DNA of 40,351 bases. Source: a virus. Location of the stretch: positions 1-40,351 of the IMG/VR virus record IMGVR_UViG_3300025118_005384, one strand, 5' to 3'. Shown here in pieces: positions 30,401 through 39,600 of the stretch. The notes below the pieces were generated by a model. The model worked only from the letters and a program-made list of their open reading frames with translations, made no database searches and had not been told where the DNA came from. A program made the position numbers and the translations under genes. How positions within the stretch are numbered: position 1 is the stretch's first letter; the number at the start of each line of letters is the position of its first letter.

Positions 30401-32794
30401 GGCACCGTACCGTGGGGAACTGGCTGCCCGGGCACCACTCACGGTCCTGAGACCGCGATCGCTGTAGGCGACCAACGTATTGAGCTAAAATATCCACTGT
30501 ATGGTAGCTCGAAAGATTCCCAGCCTTCTGTGTTTAAGCTGGATGACCTATTCACAACCGAGACAAGGGAAAAGTTTCAAACAGATATGTTTCTGTCTAC
30601 ATCCCTAGAACCCGTAAACTATAATTTGGATCCGTTCGTTGATGCAGTAGCTGCGCAGGGCGTATCGAACGCCACAGCTGAACAGCGCTATTTCCCCCTT
30701 GCCTATGGATTACTGGCAGACCAGGTCTTTGATTATTATACTGTTAATGGCATCTTCGACGCCGCAACACTTCAATCACTAAACTTTTTCCACGACAATG
30801 CTAACTGTGCTGCCGACGATATATCTGATCTTTTGGATGTATCGGGGGTATTCACCCAAATGCAAAAGGAATATTTAGAAGAGGCCTGTAATAACAATCC
30901 CGAGTCTTCCCGCGAACGCATGCGCGAAGTAATAAAATTTGGTATGTTTCTGCTGTTGATTCAGGTACACGTAGCTGAGTTTATTCTTAAAAACATTTTT
31001 GTCTTCGGCGCTGTGGAAATGGATGAGCTTTTTGCTAAGCCGTTTATTGTTTCATATATGCGCGATCAGGTAAGCCTATCGATGAAAAGCTATTTTTCAA
31101 GACTTGTTGAAGCAGGGGAAGAAGAAAAAGTTAACGGGGTTAAAGATGCTCTAGTCGACATATTCAACAGAATGATGCAACGCCCGAGTACTGTGGCGAA
31201 TGGCGGCCTTTTAGATCTCAACAATAATGTTGTGTTTCCGTTTGGAACGGTGTTTCTAAAACCAGTTGGCAAGACCACCTACGGCCCGGATACCCCTACT
31301 GCAACCTTTAATGATATTATCGATTATCTTACAATTTATCGTATTCAAAGCGCAATGGGTACCGCCGGCAACCCTGGTCCGACATCAAACTCTGTCAAGA
31401 ATGCGTTGCCCATATCGCGCCAGAAACCAATGGATGAAATCTTCCTGAACTCGATGCCTGTGGTAGACGCCGTAAACACGACCTCAGCCGGTACCGGCGC
31501 CGACCTAGGAGCTGAGTTTTTTGCGAACAAATTAAAGCAAAAGTCTGGTATTGTAATAACGAAGTCTTGGTTCAAAGCCGTGACCCTCGAACGCGCTCCC
31601 TGCCTAGATCAACAACAGATAAATCAATACTTAGGATTCGGCGCCACCATACCCATCGGCCACGGCTGTGAAGGGACAACCCATGGTCCACCAGATGAAG
31701 ATCACAGACCTCTCACTCAGAGCGAGGAAGAAGCCGCTACACTCGCCGCAAGTCTTAATCTTGGCCCCAATGACTCGATCCGCTACCAGTGTTATATGTA
31801 TGTTGATAGTATGACGGAGTTTGATTTGCCGTGGATCCCTTCACCCGGCTCAAAGAGTGGCCCAGCTCCGGCCCCGACGCCAACAAAAAAAGCAATTAAG
31901 CTTTTCGAAATCGAGCTGGATAAAGTATCGGATCTAGAAAACTACAGCCTCAGAGAGGTTAAAAAGAGAGACCGTCTAAGCCCCGCAGAAGTGAGGTTTC
32001 TCCTCGATGATGAAACTTACCAAGATTACTTTACCAATGTTTTCAGCGCTGAGACAATTGGGATACTCCCAATTATACAGAACTTCTATCTTACCACAAA
32101 GTATTTTAAGGATATCCGTAAAGCTATGCGATCTACGAAGAATCAAGTGCTCGATATATTGAATAGTACAATGGCAAACGCAGATAGTTATAGCGCAACG
32201 CCAGACCTTCGCCGCCCAGGCGCGCGCAAGGCCATGGCCATCGACGGTCCAGATGCAGAAGCCATGGCGCGCGACTTTATTCTTAAAATGTTAATCAAGA
32301 CACCAATTGATATTATTAAGGGTCTTATGCAACTCATCGACCCACACGTGATCATCACCAAGCTTATTAAAGGCGGGACAGCAGACGTATTCAACATGAT
32401 TCAGTCTCAGTTGCGACAGGTTGACTTGCCGAGCCCCGGAGACGATCCCCCGCCAGCAATCGCCCCGTTTGCCGACGGCGCCGACGGGGGAGATGCTTTT
32501 GTTGCTATTTTATGTTTGTTGCAGTATCTTATGGAAAATCCGCCGAACTTCCCCGACCCGCCACCACCCGGCGTGAAACCAGAAAACTTCTTCCCGCGAA
32601 TTTCTGAGGATGGAGTTGATTTCTTGGGTACGGGAATGGGCATGTTAATGATGCCGCCCACACCTTTTGGGCTCATTTATCTATTGTTATCACTAATTAA
32701 CTTTGACACTGAGCAGCCCAATATTGACGTCCAGGTTGATTTTGGTCCAGACCAAACAAACGCTGGAGACTCGGGCGGCCCAAGTGAGTGTTAA
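27455..32794 (+). CDS. Very large virion structural protein (baseplate or tail)
   Basis: A 1779-residue protein between spike and wedge genes. I recognise no named domain. It is acidic overall with many amphipathic stretches, a Pro-rich stretch near the end, and a hydrophobic segment near the C-terminus (PTPFGLIYLLLSLINF). Two copies of a Cys/His motif occur at residues 969-998 and 1383-1412 (see the separate entries). The place suggests a baseplate or tail component, assembled with gp25 and gp6. Its size is unusual for a T4-like baseplate protein. The ATG at 27455 follows the previous stop by five bases. Confidence 0.7.
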   Translation: MPAKLNFYKEFPGKPLNIPFEEKGIPYLKFKLRKKIKDQDTIYNKAIDHYVTHYFPEFYRNMKDPEFDGDDTYYDELRQTLRSAIRTENPGYATAPPTANHIIITRLEMDQTIAELRNSMARQDQLPEFRPSLEFFNKKNNISTEIASQTEIQLEHILTDMDLFGAVMKDFGKQKDNYSGAVPLGGINFNFLGGDISKVITVILREVLKDVEATMGETYRAEEGDVLTIYFSERTGPPEGELESSAPPPDPLNIFNVPKIAIAGITYSAAAATGTEFLKVGYLSLIKYKKRFRDPLTLKTLQKYNDVLLKAGESNAAGQPFPMFEFLSETLPDQIQTDQNNGDLFSFPTPNDQNNNDNNALLQEAIRLGLIDVTDTKELEDGIKALTTDELTQLRAAVESNPELAEKVYQAERKKNLETGINIANNIERAFEIGPLAMFEHCSALDKILEKIGLKALAKEALICLTFGINFEISRIAAAVGNVMEEELLSRPSIDPQTFDIFKIKGDLWKTILDMILNSLQQALLALVKSLTEMLKEACNLNNPRASDYGNTDLAGLIADNFLDPLAGVNPFGYGNDGNSPLGDLINLLGMPQEDIYKYVSDLSSILSSLDICILLMDIQSASDELIDRIIEFNLGYGDSNISTKLIDVSSVIEFFTLLGNVTDVTDLCNEIINDLSLLNQDNICLDIGQLDAQEMQNIEDLLDIIENGFTDEPPVYNFDCPEAENYISDPTITRLIPETLSTLVELVEMQFVYSVDSIKNVLLEPSIARAGGSGAKGETAYGTALKSVPDAEDWPELPKAGVSALLSIMKALKEVSSGSSDLRDALEACLIDVPGLLNPDLRNIGEAIDILMDVLMSPEISDALENISDKADQLNQGTGPAVMTYRFNQEFYNKFVDYINIDEADWKRLSTTPSRTQYYIKDRFKYITSEETNTNRVMFSFPDIASTPTLAGLRDGTVTATTGERLDCKDQQQINQILDFGGTVPWGTGCPGTTHGPETAIAVGDQRIELKYPLYGSSKDSQPSVFKLDDLFTTETREKFQTDMFLSTSLEPVNYNLDPFVDAVAAQGVSNATAEQRYFPLAYGLLADQVFDYYTVNGIFDAATLQSLNFFHDNANCAADDISDLLDVSGVFTQMQKEYLEEACNNNPESSRERMREVIKFGMFLLLIQVHVAEFILKNIFVFGAVEMDELFAKPFIVSYMRDQVSLSMKSYFSRLVEAGEEEKVNGVKDALVDIFNRMMQRPSTVANGGLLDLNNNVVFPFGTVFLKPVGKTTYGPDTPTATFNDIIDYLTIYRIQSAMGTAGNPGPTSNSVKNALPISRQKPMDEIFLNSMPVVDAVNTTSAGTGADLGAEFFANKLKQKSGIVITKSWFKAVTLERAPCLDQQQINQYLGFGATIPIGHGCEGTTHGPPDEDHRPLTQSEEEAATLAASLNLGPNDSIRYQCYMYVDSMTEFDLPWIPSPGSKSGPAPAPTPTKKAIKLFEIELDKVSDLENYSLREVKKRDRLSPAEVRFLLDDETYQDYFTNVFSAETIGILPIIQNFYLTTKYFKDIRKAMRSTKNQVLDILNSTMANADSYSATPDLRRPGARKAMAIDGPDAEAMARDFILKMLIKTPIDIIKGLMQLIDPHVIITKLIKGGTADVFNMIQSQLRQVDLPSPGDDPPPAIAPFADGADGGDAFVAILCLLQYLMENPPNFPDPPPPGVKPENFFPRISEDGVDFLGTGMGMLMMPPTPFGLIYLLLSLINFDTEQPNIDVQVDFGPDQTNAGDSGGPSEC
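30359..30448 (+). repeat. Copy 1 of a 30-residue Cys/His motif in the 1779-residue protein
   Basis: Encodes residues 969-998 in the pattern C-x-DQQQINQ-x-L-x-FG-x-T-x-P-x-G-x-GC-x-GTTHGP. It matches copy 2 at 22 of 30 residues. Two Cys and one His are conserved in both copies. Confidence 0.8.
31601..31690 (+). repeat. Copy 2 of a 30-residue Cys/His motif in the 1779-residue protein
   Basis: Encodes residues 1383-1412 in the same pattern as copy 1, 414 residues further on. The surrounding sequence is not clearly alike beyond a preceding Glu-Arg, so only this motif is repeated. Confidence 0.8.
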
Positions 32795-32809
32795 GGAGGA
32801 GATAAGAAG

Positions 32810-33199
32810 ATGTCCGGACTTTCGGTAGCGCTACCATTAGAATTCAGTGAGGTTTTCGGACCTTATGTTCGCAACATGACCTTTAATGCCCTGGCCAAGC
32901 AAAACTTAAAAATGTTGCTCCTCACCATCCCAGGAGAGCGAATTATGGATATTAATTTTGGCGTCGGTATTCCTAGATATTTGTTTGAGAATAATGGACC
33001 AGATACTTATAGTGCAATTGCCGGCAAGATCCGGGAACAGGTAGACATATACTTGCCATATATTGCAATTGATGATGTCGTCTTTAATTATGTGGAGGAC
33101 AACCCGGACCTGTTCCCTAATTCGCTGAATTTGAGTGTTTATTTTACTATCATCCCGTTACAACAGTCAGATTCTCTAGAAATTGATATACACAACTAA
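32810..33199 (+). CDS. 25: Baseplate wedge protein, gp25-like (GPW/gp25 family)
   Basis: A 129-residue protein. LLTIPGERIMDINFGVGIPR (42-61) then YLFEN, with IREQVDIYLPYIAIDDVVF, is the gp25/GPW baseplate wedge layout (GER-M-x-FG then a helix and the EPRI-like segment, here LPYI). It sits in the inner baseplate and links to gp6. AAGGAGGAG precedes the ATG, one of the strongest Shine-Dalgarno sequences in the window, as fits a structural gene. Confidence 0.9.
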   Translation: MSGLSVALPLEFSEVFGPYVRNMTFNALAKQNLKMLLLTIPGERIMDINFGVGIPRYLFENNGPDTYSAIAGKIREQVDIYLPYIAIDDVVFNYVEDNPDLFPNSLNLSVYFTIIPLQQSDSLEIDIHN

Positions 33200-33215
33200 T
33201 TAAAGAGACTTTATT

Positions 33216-35015
33216 ATGCCCAAGAAACTACAACCTATTGATTATACGAGCCGGGACTTCGATTCAATCCGAAAAGACCTGGAGAACTACGCCAAGCGCT
33301 ATTATCCTGATACATATAAGGATTTTAACAAAGCCTCCTTCGGATCATTAATGCTGGATACAGTTTCGTATGTCGGAGATGTGCTATCATTTTATCTAGA
33401 TTACCAGGCCAACGAAAGTTTCCTTGAAACGGCTGTTGAATATAATAATGTTCTTCGATTGGCCCGCCAGATGGGCTTCAAACTCAATCAAAGTCCCTCC
33501 TCGTATGGGGTGCTTACGTTTTACATTCAAGTGCCGGCTGACCAATCGAGCCTAGGCCCCGACTTAGCATATGCCCCGGTTCTAAAGCAGGGGTCTACCT
33601 TTTCTTCTTTGGGAGGAGGGATGTATACTTTGCTTGCAGACGTCGACTTTAGTGTATTAACCAACCAAGTGGTTCCGAAAGATATTGATAATACCACCAA
33701 TAATGTGCTGAACTATGTTGTGAGAGCTCAGGGCCGAGCTGTCTCTGGTCGAATGGCGTATAAGGAAGTAACGGTTGGGAATTTTGAAAGATTTTTAAAG
33801 GTTGATTTGGGAGTAAGCAGTGTAACAGATGTTTTAAGTGTGCATGATACTGAGGGACATGAATATGTCCAGGTCGATAACCTATCCCAGAACGTTATTT
33901 ATAAAGCAATTAGAAATACAAACAGCACCACCAATGGAGCCGTGAGCAGTATTCTTAAGGCAGTCCCGGTAGCACGACGATTTACAGTTGAGAATGTCGC
34001 CGACCGCACATATCTCCAGTTTGGATACGGCTCGGATTCTGAATTACTGTCAGATTCTGTGGTTGACCCCACTAATCTAGTTTTAGATTTAAATGGCCGC
34101 ACCTATGTAACTGATGTTGATTTCGATCCTACCAACTTAATTAATACTGATAAATTTGGAATCGCCCCCTCTAACACAACCTTGCGTATTGCATATCGGG
34201 TGAACACAATAGATGATGTTAACGCCGGCGCCGGAACCATTACAAACGTAGAAAGCCCAAAATTTAGGTTCAAATCCCAAGGCGCGCTGTCATCTACATC
34301 TCGATCAACAACGCAGTCATCATTAGAGGCCACTAACGACGAGCCATTCACAGGAGACATCACGTTGCCATCTTCTGAAGAAGTAAAGCAGAGAGTCTTT
34401 GGCTATTATGCAGCACAAAACAGGGCAGTCACGGTTCAGGATTATCAGGCCATCTGTTATGGCATGCCAGGAAAGTTTGGGTCGGTTAAAAGAGCTGCAG
34501 TTGTGCGCGACTTTGATGAGTTACGACGAAACATTAATATATATGTGATCTCACAAGACACTAGTGGCAAGCTAATAGCAGCCAACCAATCTTTAAAGAA
34601 TAATTTAAAAACGTGGCTCTTACAATATAAAATTATTAATGATACAATTGATATATTAGATGCTGTCGTAGCAAACTTTGGAGTTAATTACGTGATCGCA
34701 ATTGATACCAATGCAGATAGATTTACAGTATTAAATCGCGCCAACATTGCTATAGCAAAGCATCTTAATAATAGCCAATATGATATCGGCGAAACTATTA
34801 TGATCACGGACTTCTATAAGATATTACAGAAGGTCCCGGGCATTATCGATGTAATCGATTTAGAAATCGTAGGCAAGACCGGCGGGATTTATTCAGATTT
34901 GAGTTATGATTTCGTTGATAAACTGTCAGCCGACGGCCGCCGCATCATGTCTGAAAAGAATACGATTTTCGAACTTAAGTTCCCCAACATAGACATTAAG
35001 GGATCGATTACCTAA
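33216..35015 (+). CDS. 6: Baseplate wedge protein, gp6/baseplate J-like
   Basis: A 599-residue protein. The N-terminus YTSRDFDSIRKDLENYAKR, then FGSLMLDTVSYVGDVLSFYL, matches baseplate J/gp6 wedge proteins, followed by FLETAVEYNNVLRLARQMG. The later EEVKQRVFGYYAAQNRAVT then VQDYQAICYGMPGKFGSVK is the typical J-domain core. It forms the wedge ring of the contractile tail baseplate with gp25. The stop overlaps the next start by one base. Confidence 0.9.
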   Translation: MPKKLQPIDYTSRDFDSIRKDLENYAKRYYPDTYKDFNKASFGSLMLDTVSYVGDVLSFYLDYQANESFLETAVEYNNVLRLARQMGFKLNQSPSSYGVLTFYIQVPADQSSLGPDLAYAPVLKQGSTFSSLGGGMYTLLADVDFSVLTNQVVPKDIDNTTNNVLNYVVRAQGRAVSGRMAYKEVTVGNFERFLKVDLGVSSVTDVLSVHDTEGHEYVQVDNLSQNVIYKAIRNTNSTTNGAVSSILKAVPVARRFTVENVADRTYLQFGYGSDSELLSDSVVDPTNLVLDLNGRTYVTDVDFDPTNLINTDKFGIAPSNTTLRIAYRVNTIDDVNAGAGTITNVESPKFRFKSQGALSSTSRSTTQSSLEATNDEPFTGDITLPSSEEVKQRVFGYYAAQNRAVTVQDYQAICYGMPGKFGSVKRAAVVRDFDELRRNINIYVISQDTSGKLIAANQSLKNNLKTWLLQYKIINDTIDILDAVVANFGVNYVIAIDTNADRFTVLNRANIAIAKHLNNSQYDIGETIMITDFYKILQKVPGIIDVIDLEIVGKTGGIYSDLSYDFVDKLSADGRRIMSEKNTIFELKFPNIDIKGSIT

Positions 35016-36592
35016 TGGCTATTTTAAGATTTACAGCTAGCGCAGACACAACTATTACAAATGCTTTTGAGTCGAATTTGCGCCTTCGTGGCACGGGATC
35101 TAATATGGGGTATGCCGACTCCCTAGAGATTTTCTCGATTTATGGCCAAGAGTCCGGATCAAACGGACAATCTCAGGAGCTTTCGCGAACTCTTATAGAG
35201 TTTCCTATTTCTCAGATTTCAGCCAGCCGTGCCGCAGGGAACCTTCCCACCTCCGGGAGCGTTTCCTTTCATTTAAGAATGTTCAATGCGCGCCATCCAT
35301 TCACACTACCTCAAGGATTTACTCTAGTTTTAGAACCAGTGTCGGGCTCTTGGACCGAGGGTACCGGCCTTGATATGGATGAATATAAAGACCTGGGACA
35401 AGCTAACTGGGGCCTGCGCACAAGCGCCGACACTTGGACTCGCAAAGGTGGCGATTATTACACATCATCGGCGCTCATTACCAATGTTTCGTTTCCTCTG
35501 GGACTTGAGGACATAAATCAAGATATCTCACACTTAGTTGAAGAGTGGGTCAAATATTCGAATGCTAACGCTTCACTTACGGGAGTAACAAAAAACTACG
35601 GGCTTGGGGTCCATCTAACGGCCAGCGACGAAGCCTACTTTTCCAGTTCTGCCGGAGCAGGAAAACTCCCCCTCGATCCCGGCGCAGACTCTGGCTCTGT
35701 GTTACAGAACCCCGGCGGAGCAAACCAATCTTACTATACTAAGAAGTTCTTCTCTAGGAGTACCGAGTTTTTCTTCAAACGTCCAGTTATCGAAGCGCGC
35801 TGGAACTCAGCAACTAAAGATGATAGGGAAAATTTCTATTATTCTAGCTCTGTTGCTCCCGCCGCCGACAACTTAAACAAACTATATCTTTACAACTATG
35901 TGCGCGGCCGCCTTGTTAATGTTCCGAAGGTCGGAACCAACGAGATGCTGGTCTCATTCTATTCAAGCAGCGCCGGCCTGCCCACGGGATCTAAGCTTCG
36001 GCTTCCAGTAGGCGGTGGGGTCGCCGCAGCGCTCGATCTAAACGCTACAGCTAGTTATTTGAGCACAGGCCTGTATACAGTCCAACTAGCTCTTACAGCG
36101 GCTTCTACGGCCGTCCCTGCGATTCATGATGTATGGCACTCTGGCGGTGTTGAATTTTACACTGGTTCGTTCTATCCTGAACTGATGCCGACCTATGATA
36201 GTGCGCCTACCTTCAATCGTATTACGAGTTGCACCAATCTTAAAAAGAAATACTCCACCACAGATAAGGCACGCTTTCGCTTTTTTGTAAGAGATAGGAA
36301 TTGGAACCCCACAATTTATACCGTGGCGAAAGCTAACAATCCTACAGACATTATTGAAAGCGCTTCTTACGCGATCTACCGCACCACGGATAACTATGCG
36401 GCTATAGCATATGGCACTGGCTCGTCTTTGAGTACAATGATGTCGTACGACAAAGGAGGCAACTATTTTGATCTTGATCTATCGCTTCTAGAGTCAGACT
36501 ATATGTATGAAATAAGATTATCCTATTATAATGATAGTATAGGAGACTGGCAGGAGCAACCTCAAACGTTCAAATTTAGAGTTGAAGAATAA
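35015..36592 (+). CDS. Baseplate/tail structural protein with DNRLRE-like domain
   Basis: A 525-residue protein. The N-terminal ILRFTASADTTITNAFESNL through MGYADSLEIFS and SRTLIEFPISQIS is like DNRLRE/CBM96 domains (alternating strands, NYG-like turn, then an (L/R)xxxFxIS strand). LVLEPVSGSWTEGTGLDM continues that fold. The C-terminal half is Ser/Thr-rich with short beta stretches. It may be a baseplate or fibre component that binds glycans or cell surface. The link to carbohydrate binding is by similarity of pattern only. Confidence 0.65.
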   Translation: MAILRFTASADTTITNAFESNLRLRGTGSNMGYADSLEIFSIYGQESGSNGQSQELSRTLIEFPISQISASRAAGNLPTSGSVSFHLRMFNARHPFTLPQGFTLVLEPVSGSWTEGTGLDMDEYKDLGQANWGLRTSADTWTRKGGDYYTSSALITNVSFPLGLEDINQDISHLVEEWVKYSNANASLTGVTKNYGLGVHLTASDEAYFSSSAGAGKLPLDPGADSGSVLQNPGGANQSYYTKKFFSRSTEFFFKRPVIEARWNSATKDDRENFYYSSSVAPAADNLNKLYLYNYVRGRLVNVPKVGTNEMLVSFYSSSAGLPTGSKLRLPVGGGVAAALDLNATASYLSTGLYTVQLALTAASTAVPAIHDVWHSGGVEFYTGSFYPELMPTYDSAPTFNRITSCTNLKKKYSTTDKARFRFFVRDRNWNPTIYTVAKANNPTDIIESASYAIYRTTDNYAAIAYGTGSSLSTMMSYDKGGNYFDLDLSLLESDYMYEIRLSYYNDSIGDWQEQPQTFKFRVEE

Positions 36593-36601
36593 TTATAGAG
36601 T

Positions 36602-39600
36602 ATGAGCATTAAGAAATACTTTGAAGTTGCCGAAAACATTCAGTCACTGGCAAACAAAACCTCTAACGATATTTCGGGAGAAGTAGAATCCTCGGGATAT
36701 CATGCGCAGGATATCATCAAAGAAGAGAGGTATATTCCTTATGCTGATTTTAAAAAGCCTGAAAACTTTGCCCGGTGGGGTTCTGCTGAAGAATATTATG
36801 AATCTGCCATTAAGAGAATTTATGGTACTTATCCATACGACGGCTCTCTTAAAGAGAGGCTAGAGTGGGAAAATGAGTCCACATATCTAGATCTTTATCT
36901 TCTTGAAGAGCGCTACCCTCGCACAAACGGCTATATTATTCTGTCGGCCGACAGTACCGCGGTCAGCCAGGTTAATGATGGATATGGACGCCCCTCAACC
37001 CCGGAATACATCTTCTTCAGAGGCGGCCCTAACCCCACTACGGGTCAAAGTGACACCCTAGCCGGCCAATTTACTGGTTCTAACTACTATGAGCCGTCGA
37101 TGAACCGGGCCTCTAACTTACAGTATGATCTCGCTTCGCGCGGCACATCGCTAGAATTCTGGCTCAAGAAGGATAACTTCTCTGACCCTAGTGTTACTTC
37201 TCGCGAAGTAATCTTTGATATGTGGAACGGCCAGAATTCCTCATCCGCTGATTATGGGCGCCTGCGCCTGGAGCTTTCCGCCAGTGGTGATAGTGTCCTG
37301 GGCGCAAACCCGTTATTGCTTACAGCATTATCGGGAACGACTGGATTTTATCGGCAGCCTATTGCAGCAAGTACTTTTACTACTTCCTCACTAGCAGATG
37401 GAAACTGGCACCACTATGCAGTGACAATGAAGTCTGCATCTGCCGGAGTAACTACTAAATTCTATGTGGATGGCCAACTTAATAATACTACTACTTTGGG
37501 AACCGCGGGGATTAATGATATTTCAACACCAGGATTACGGGCTCACATCGGCGCCTTGGTTGACCAAGTCTCAGGTTCCTGGACTACTCCGAGCCCCACA
37601 CTAGCCGGCGACGGCAAGCTCGACGCCTCTCTAGACGAATTCCGCTACTGGAAAACACAGCGAACTTCTAAAGACATTGGTCGCTATTGGTTTACACAGG
37701 TAGGAGGCGGTGTTAATACCGACCCGAAGCCATATATTACAACTCAAGAACTAGCAAACACAAATCTGGGCGTTTATTTTAAGTTTAATGAGGGCATTAC
37801 CGGCATAACTAGCACCGACAGCACCGTATTAGATTACTCTGGCCGTTATTCAAATGGTACGTGGACAGGCTATAACGCGAACTCTAGAAACACTGGCTCT
37901 GCTATTGTTTCGTCTAGTGCTGCAACTCATGAGTTCCTGGACCCTATTATCTATGTTTCACACCCCAAGGTGCAGGCGCTAAAAACAGAACTTCAATTGT
38001 CTGGCTCCACCTATGACGTCGACAATAATGCTGCCATTTACAACAGCATCCCGTCATGGATTAGCGAAGAGGACAGTGAAGGCACCAAGAATGTTAAGTA
38101 TTTAACCCAAATTCTCGGAAGCTATTTTGACACTCTTCATCTTCAGATCGATAATTTAAACACTCTTGGTGAGAAACGCTATGTGAGTGGCAGCTTTGAG
38201 AAGCCAATCCCCTTCGCGGAGAAGCTAGTATCCTCAACAGGTATCGTCGCTCCGAACTTGTTCCTAGATGCGGATGTTTTAGAAAAGCTAGCCGACCGAA
38301 GCGAAGACCGCGTGTATGCGATGTCTTTGCACGATATTAAGAATACGATCTACCAAAACATCTACAATAATATATCTTACATCTATAAGTCAAAGGGGAC
38401 CGAGAAAGCCTTCCGTAACCTTATCAGGTGCTTCGGAATTGATGATGAACTTGTTAAATCCAATATGTATGCCAGCAACGTGGAATATGAATTGCGAAAC
38501 AACAGGCGCAACACTGTTGTGGCTGACAAATTTATTGATTTTAATACAGAAGACAATCAAGTAGCTACAGTCTTCAACTATCCCAATTCTGCCAACGCCA
38601 ACTCAGTTGGTTATATTACTTCGAGTACAAATCTTACAGGAGGATTCTCTACAACCCTAGAAGCAGAGATTATGTTTCCTCTCAAGCCCTCCCAGGAACA
38701 GGCGCAGGGATTTTTTAACACGAACGTGATTAGTTCATCTCTGTTTGGAATGCATGGCGCGATGCCTCACGATGCAAACGACACGACTTGGCTGACAAAC
38801 CTTGAAGCTGTCAACTTTCAGGTTTATGCTGTTCGTGACGAATTGTTGTCCGATAATGCTACCTTTGTGCTCACAAGTTCTGGGGATGGTCATATACCGG
38901 TCATCTCTTCCTCGCTCTACCAAGATGTATATAACAACCAGAGATGGAATCTGTCGGTTCGAATCCGTCCCGAACAGTATCCAGTAAAGGGCCTAGTAGA
39001 CGGAGCTAGCTCCAATTACGTAGTTGAACTTCATGGCGTCCAGGCACAAGCCGGGGAAATCATGGAACAGTTTACTGTTTCGGGGAGCATTTCAAGTGCA
39101 GGCCTACCAGCTGCATTTATGACCGGCTCGCGTCGTGCCTACATTGGTGCCCACAGAACCAATATGACAGGCAACGTTTTACAGACTTCCGATGTGAAGG
39201 TTAATGCTTGTCGGTATTGGCTGGACTATGTCGACGATGAAGCTTTAGCCGGCCATATTCTAGATACGGAGAATCACGGTGCTATGCAGCCGCACCTCTA
39301 TGCTTTCCCGTTCCAAACATCAGCGTCTTTCGGCGATGTTAAAAAGATAGACACTTTGATATTCAATTGGGAGTTCCTTACTAACACGGGATCTAGTGCT
39401 AGTGGATATCTTACGGTTGCAGATATTAGTTCTGGATCAGCGCCAAAGACTGGATTGGACACTGGGTTTTCAATTGATAACCTCCTAAACCAGCAGCACA
39501 CAGCACAAGGACGATTCTTCAAGACCTCATCAACTTCAGCTATCGATAAGGACTTCGTCGTCGCCGCGCGCCTGAATCTCCCCGAGAATGTACAGTCCGA

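Noticed and set aside
38957-38967. GGTTCGAATCC, which looks like a tRNA T-arm
   Set aside because: It is inside the LamG protein frame and the upstream bases do not fold into a cloverleaf.
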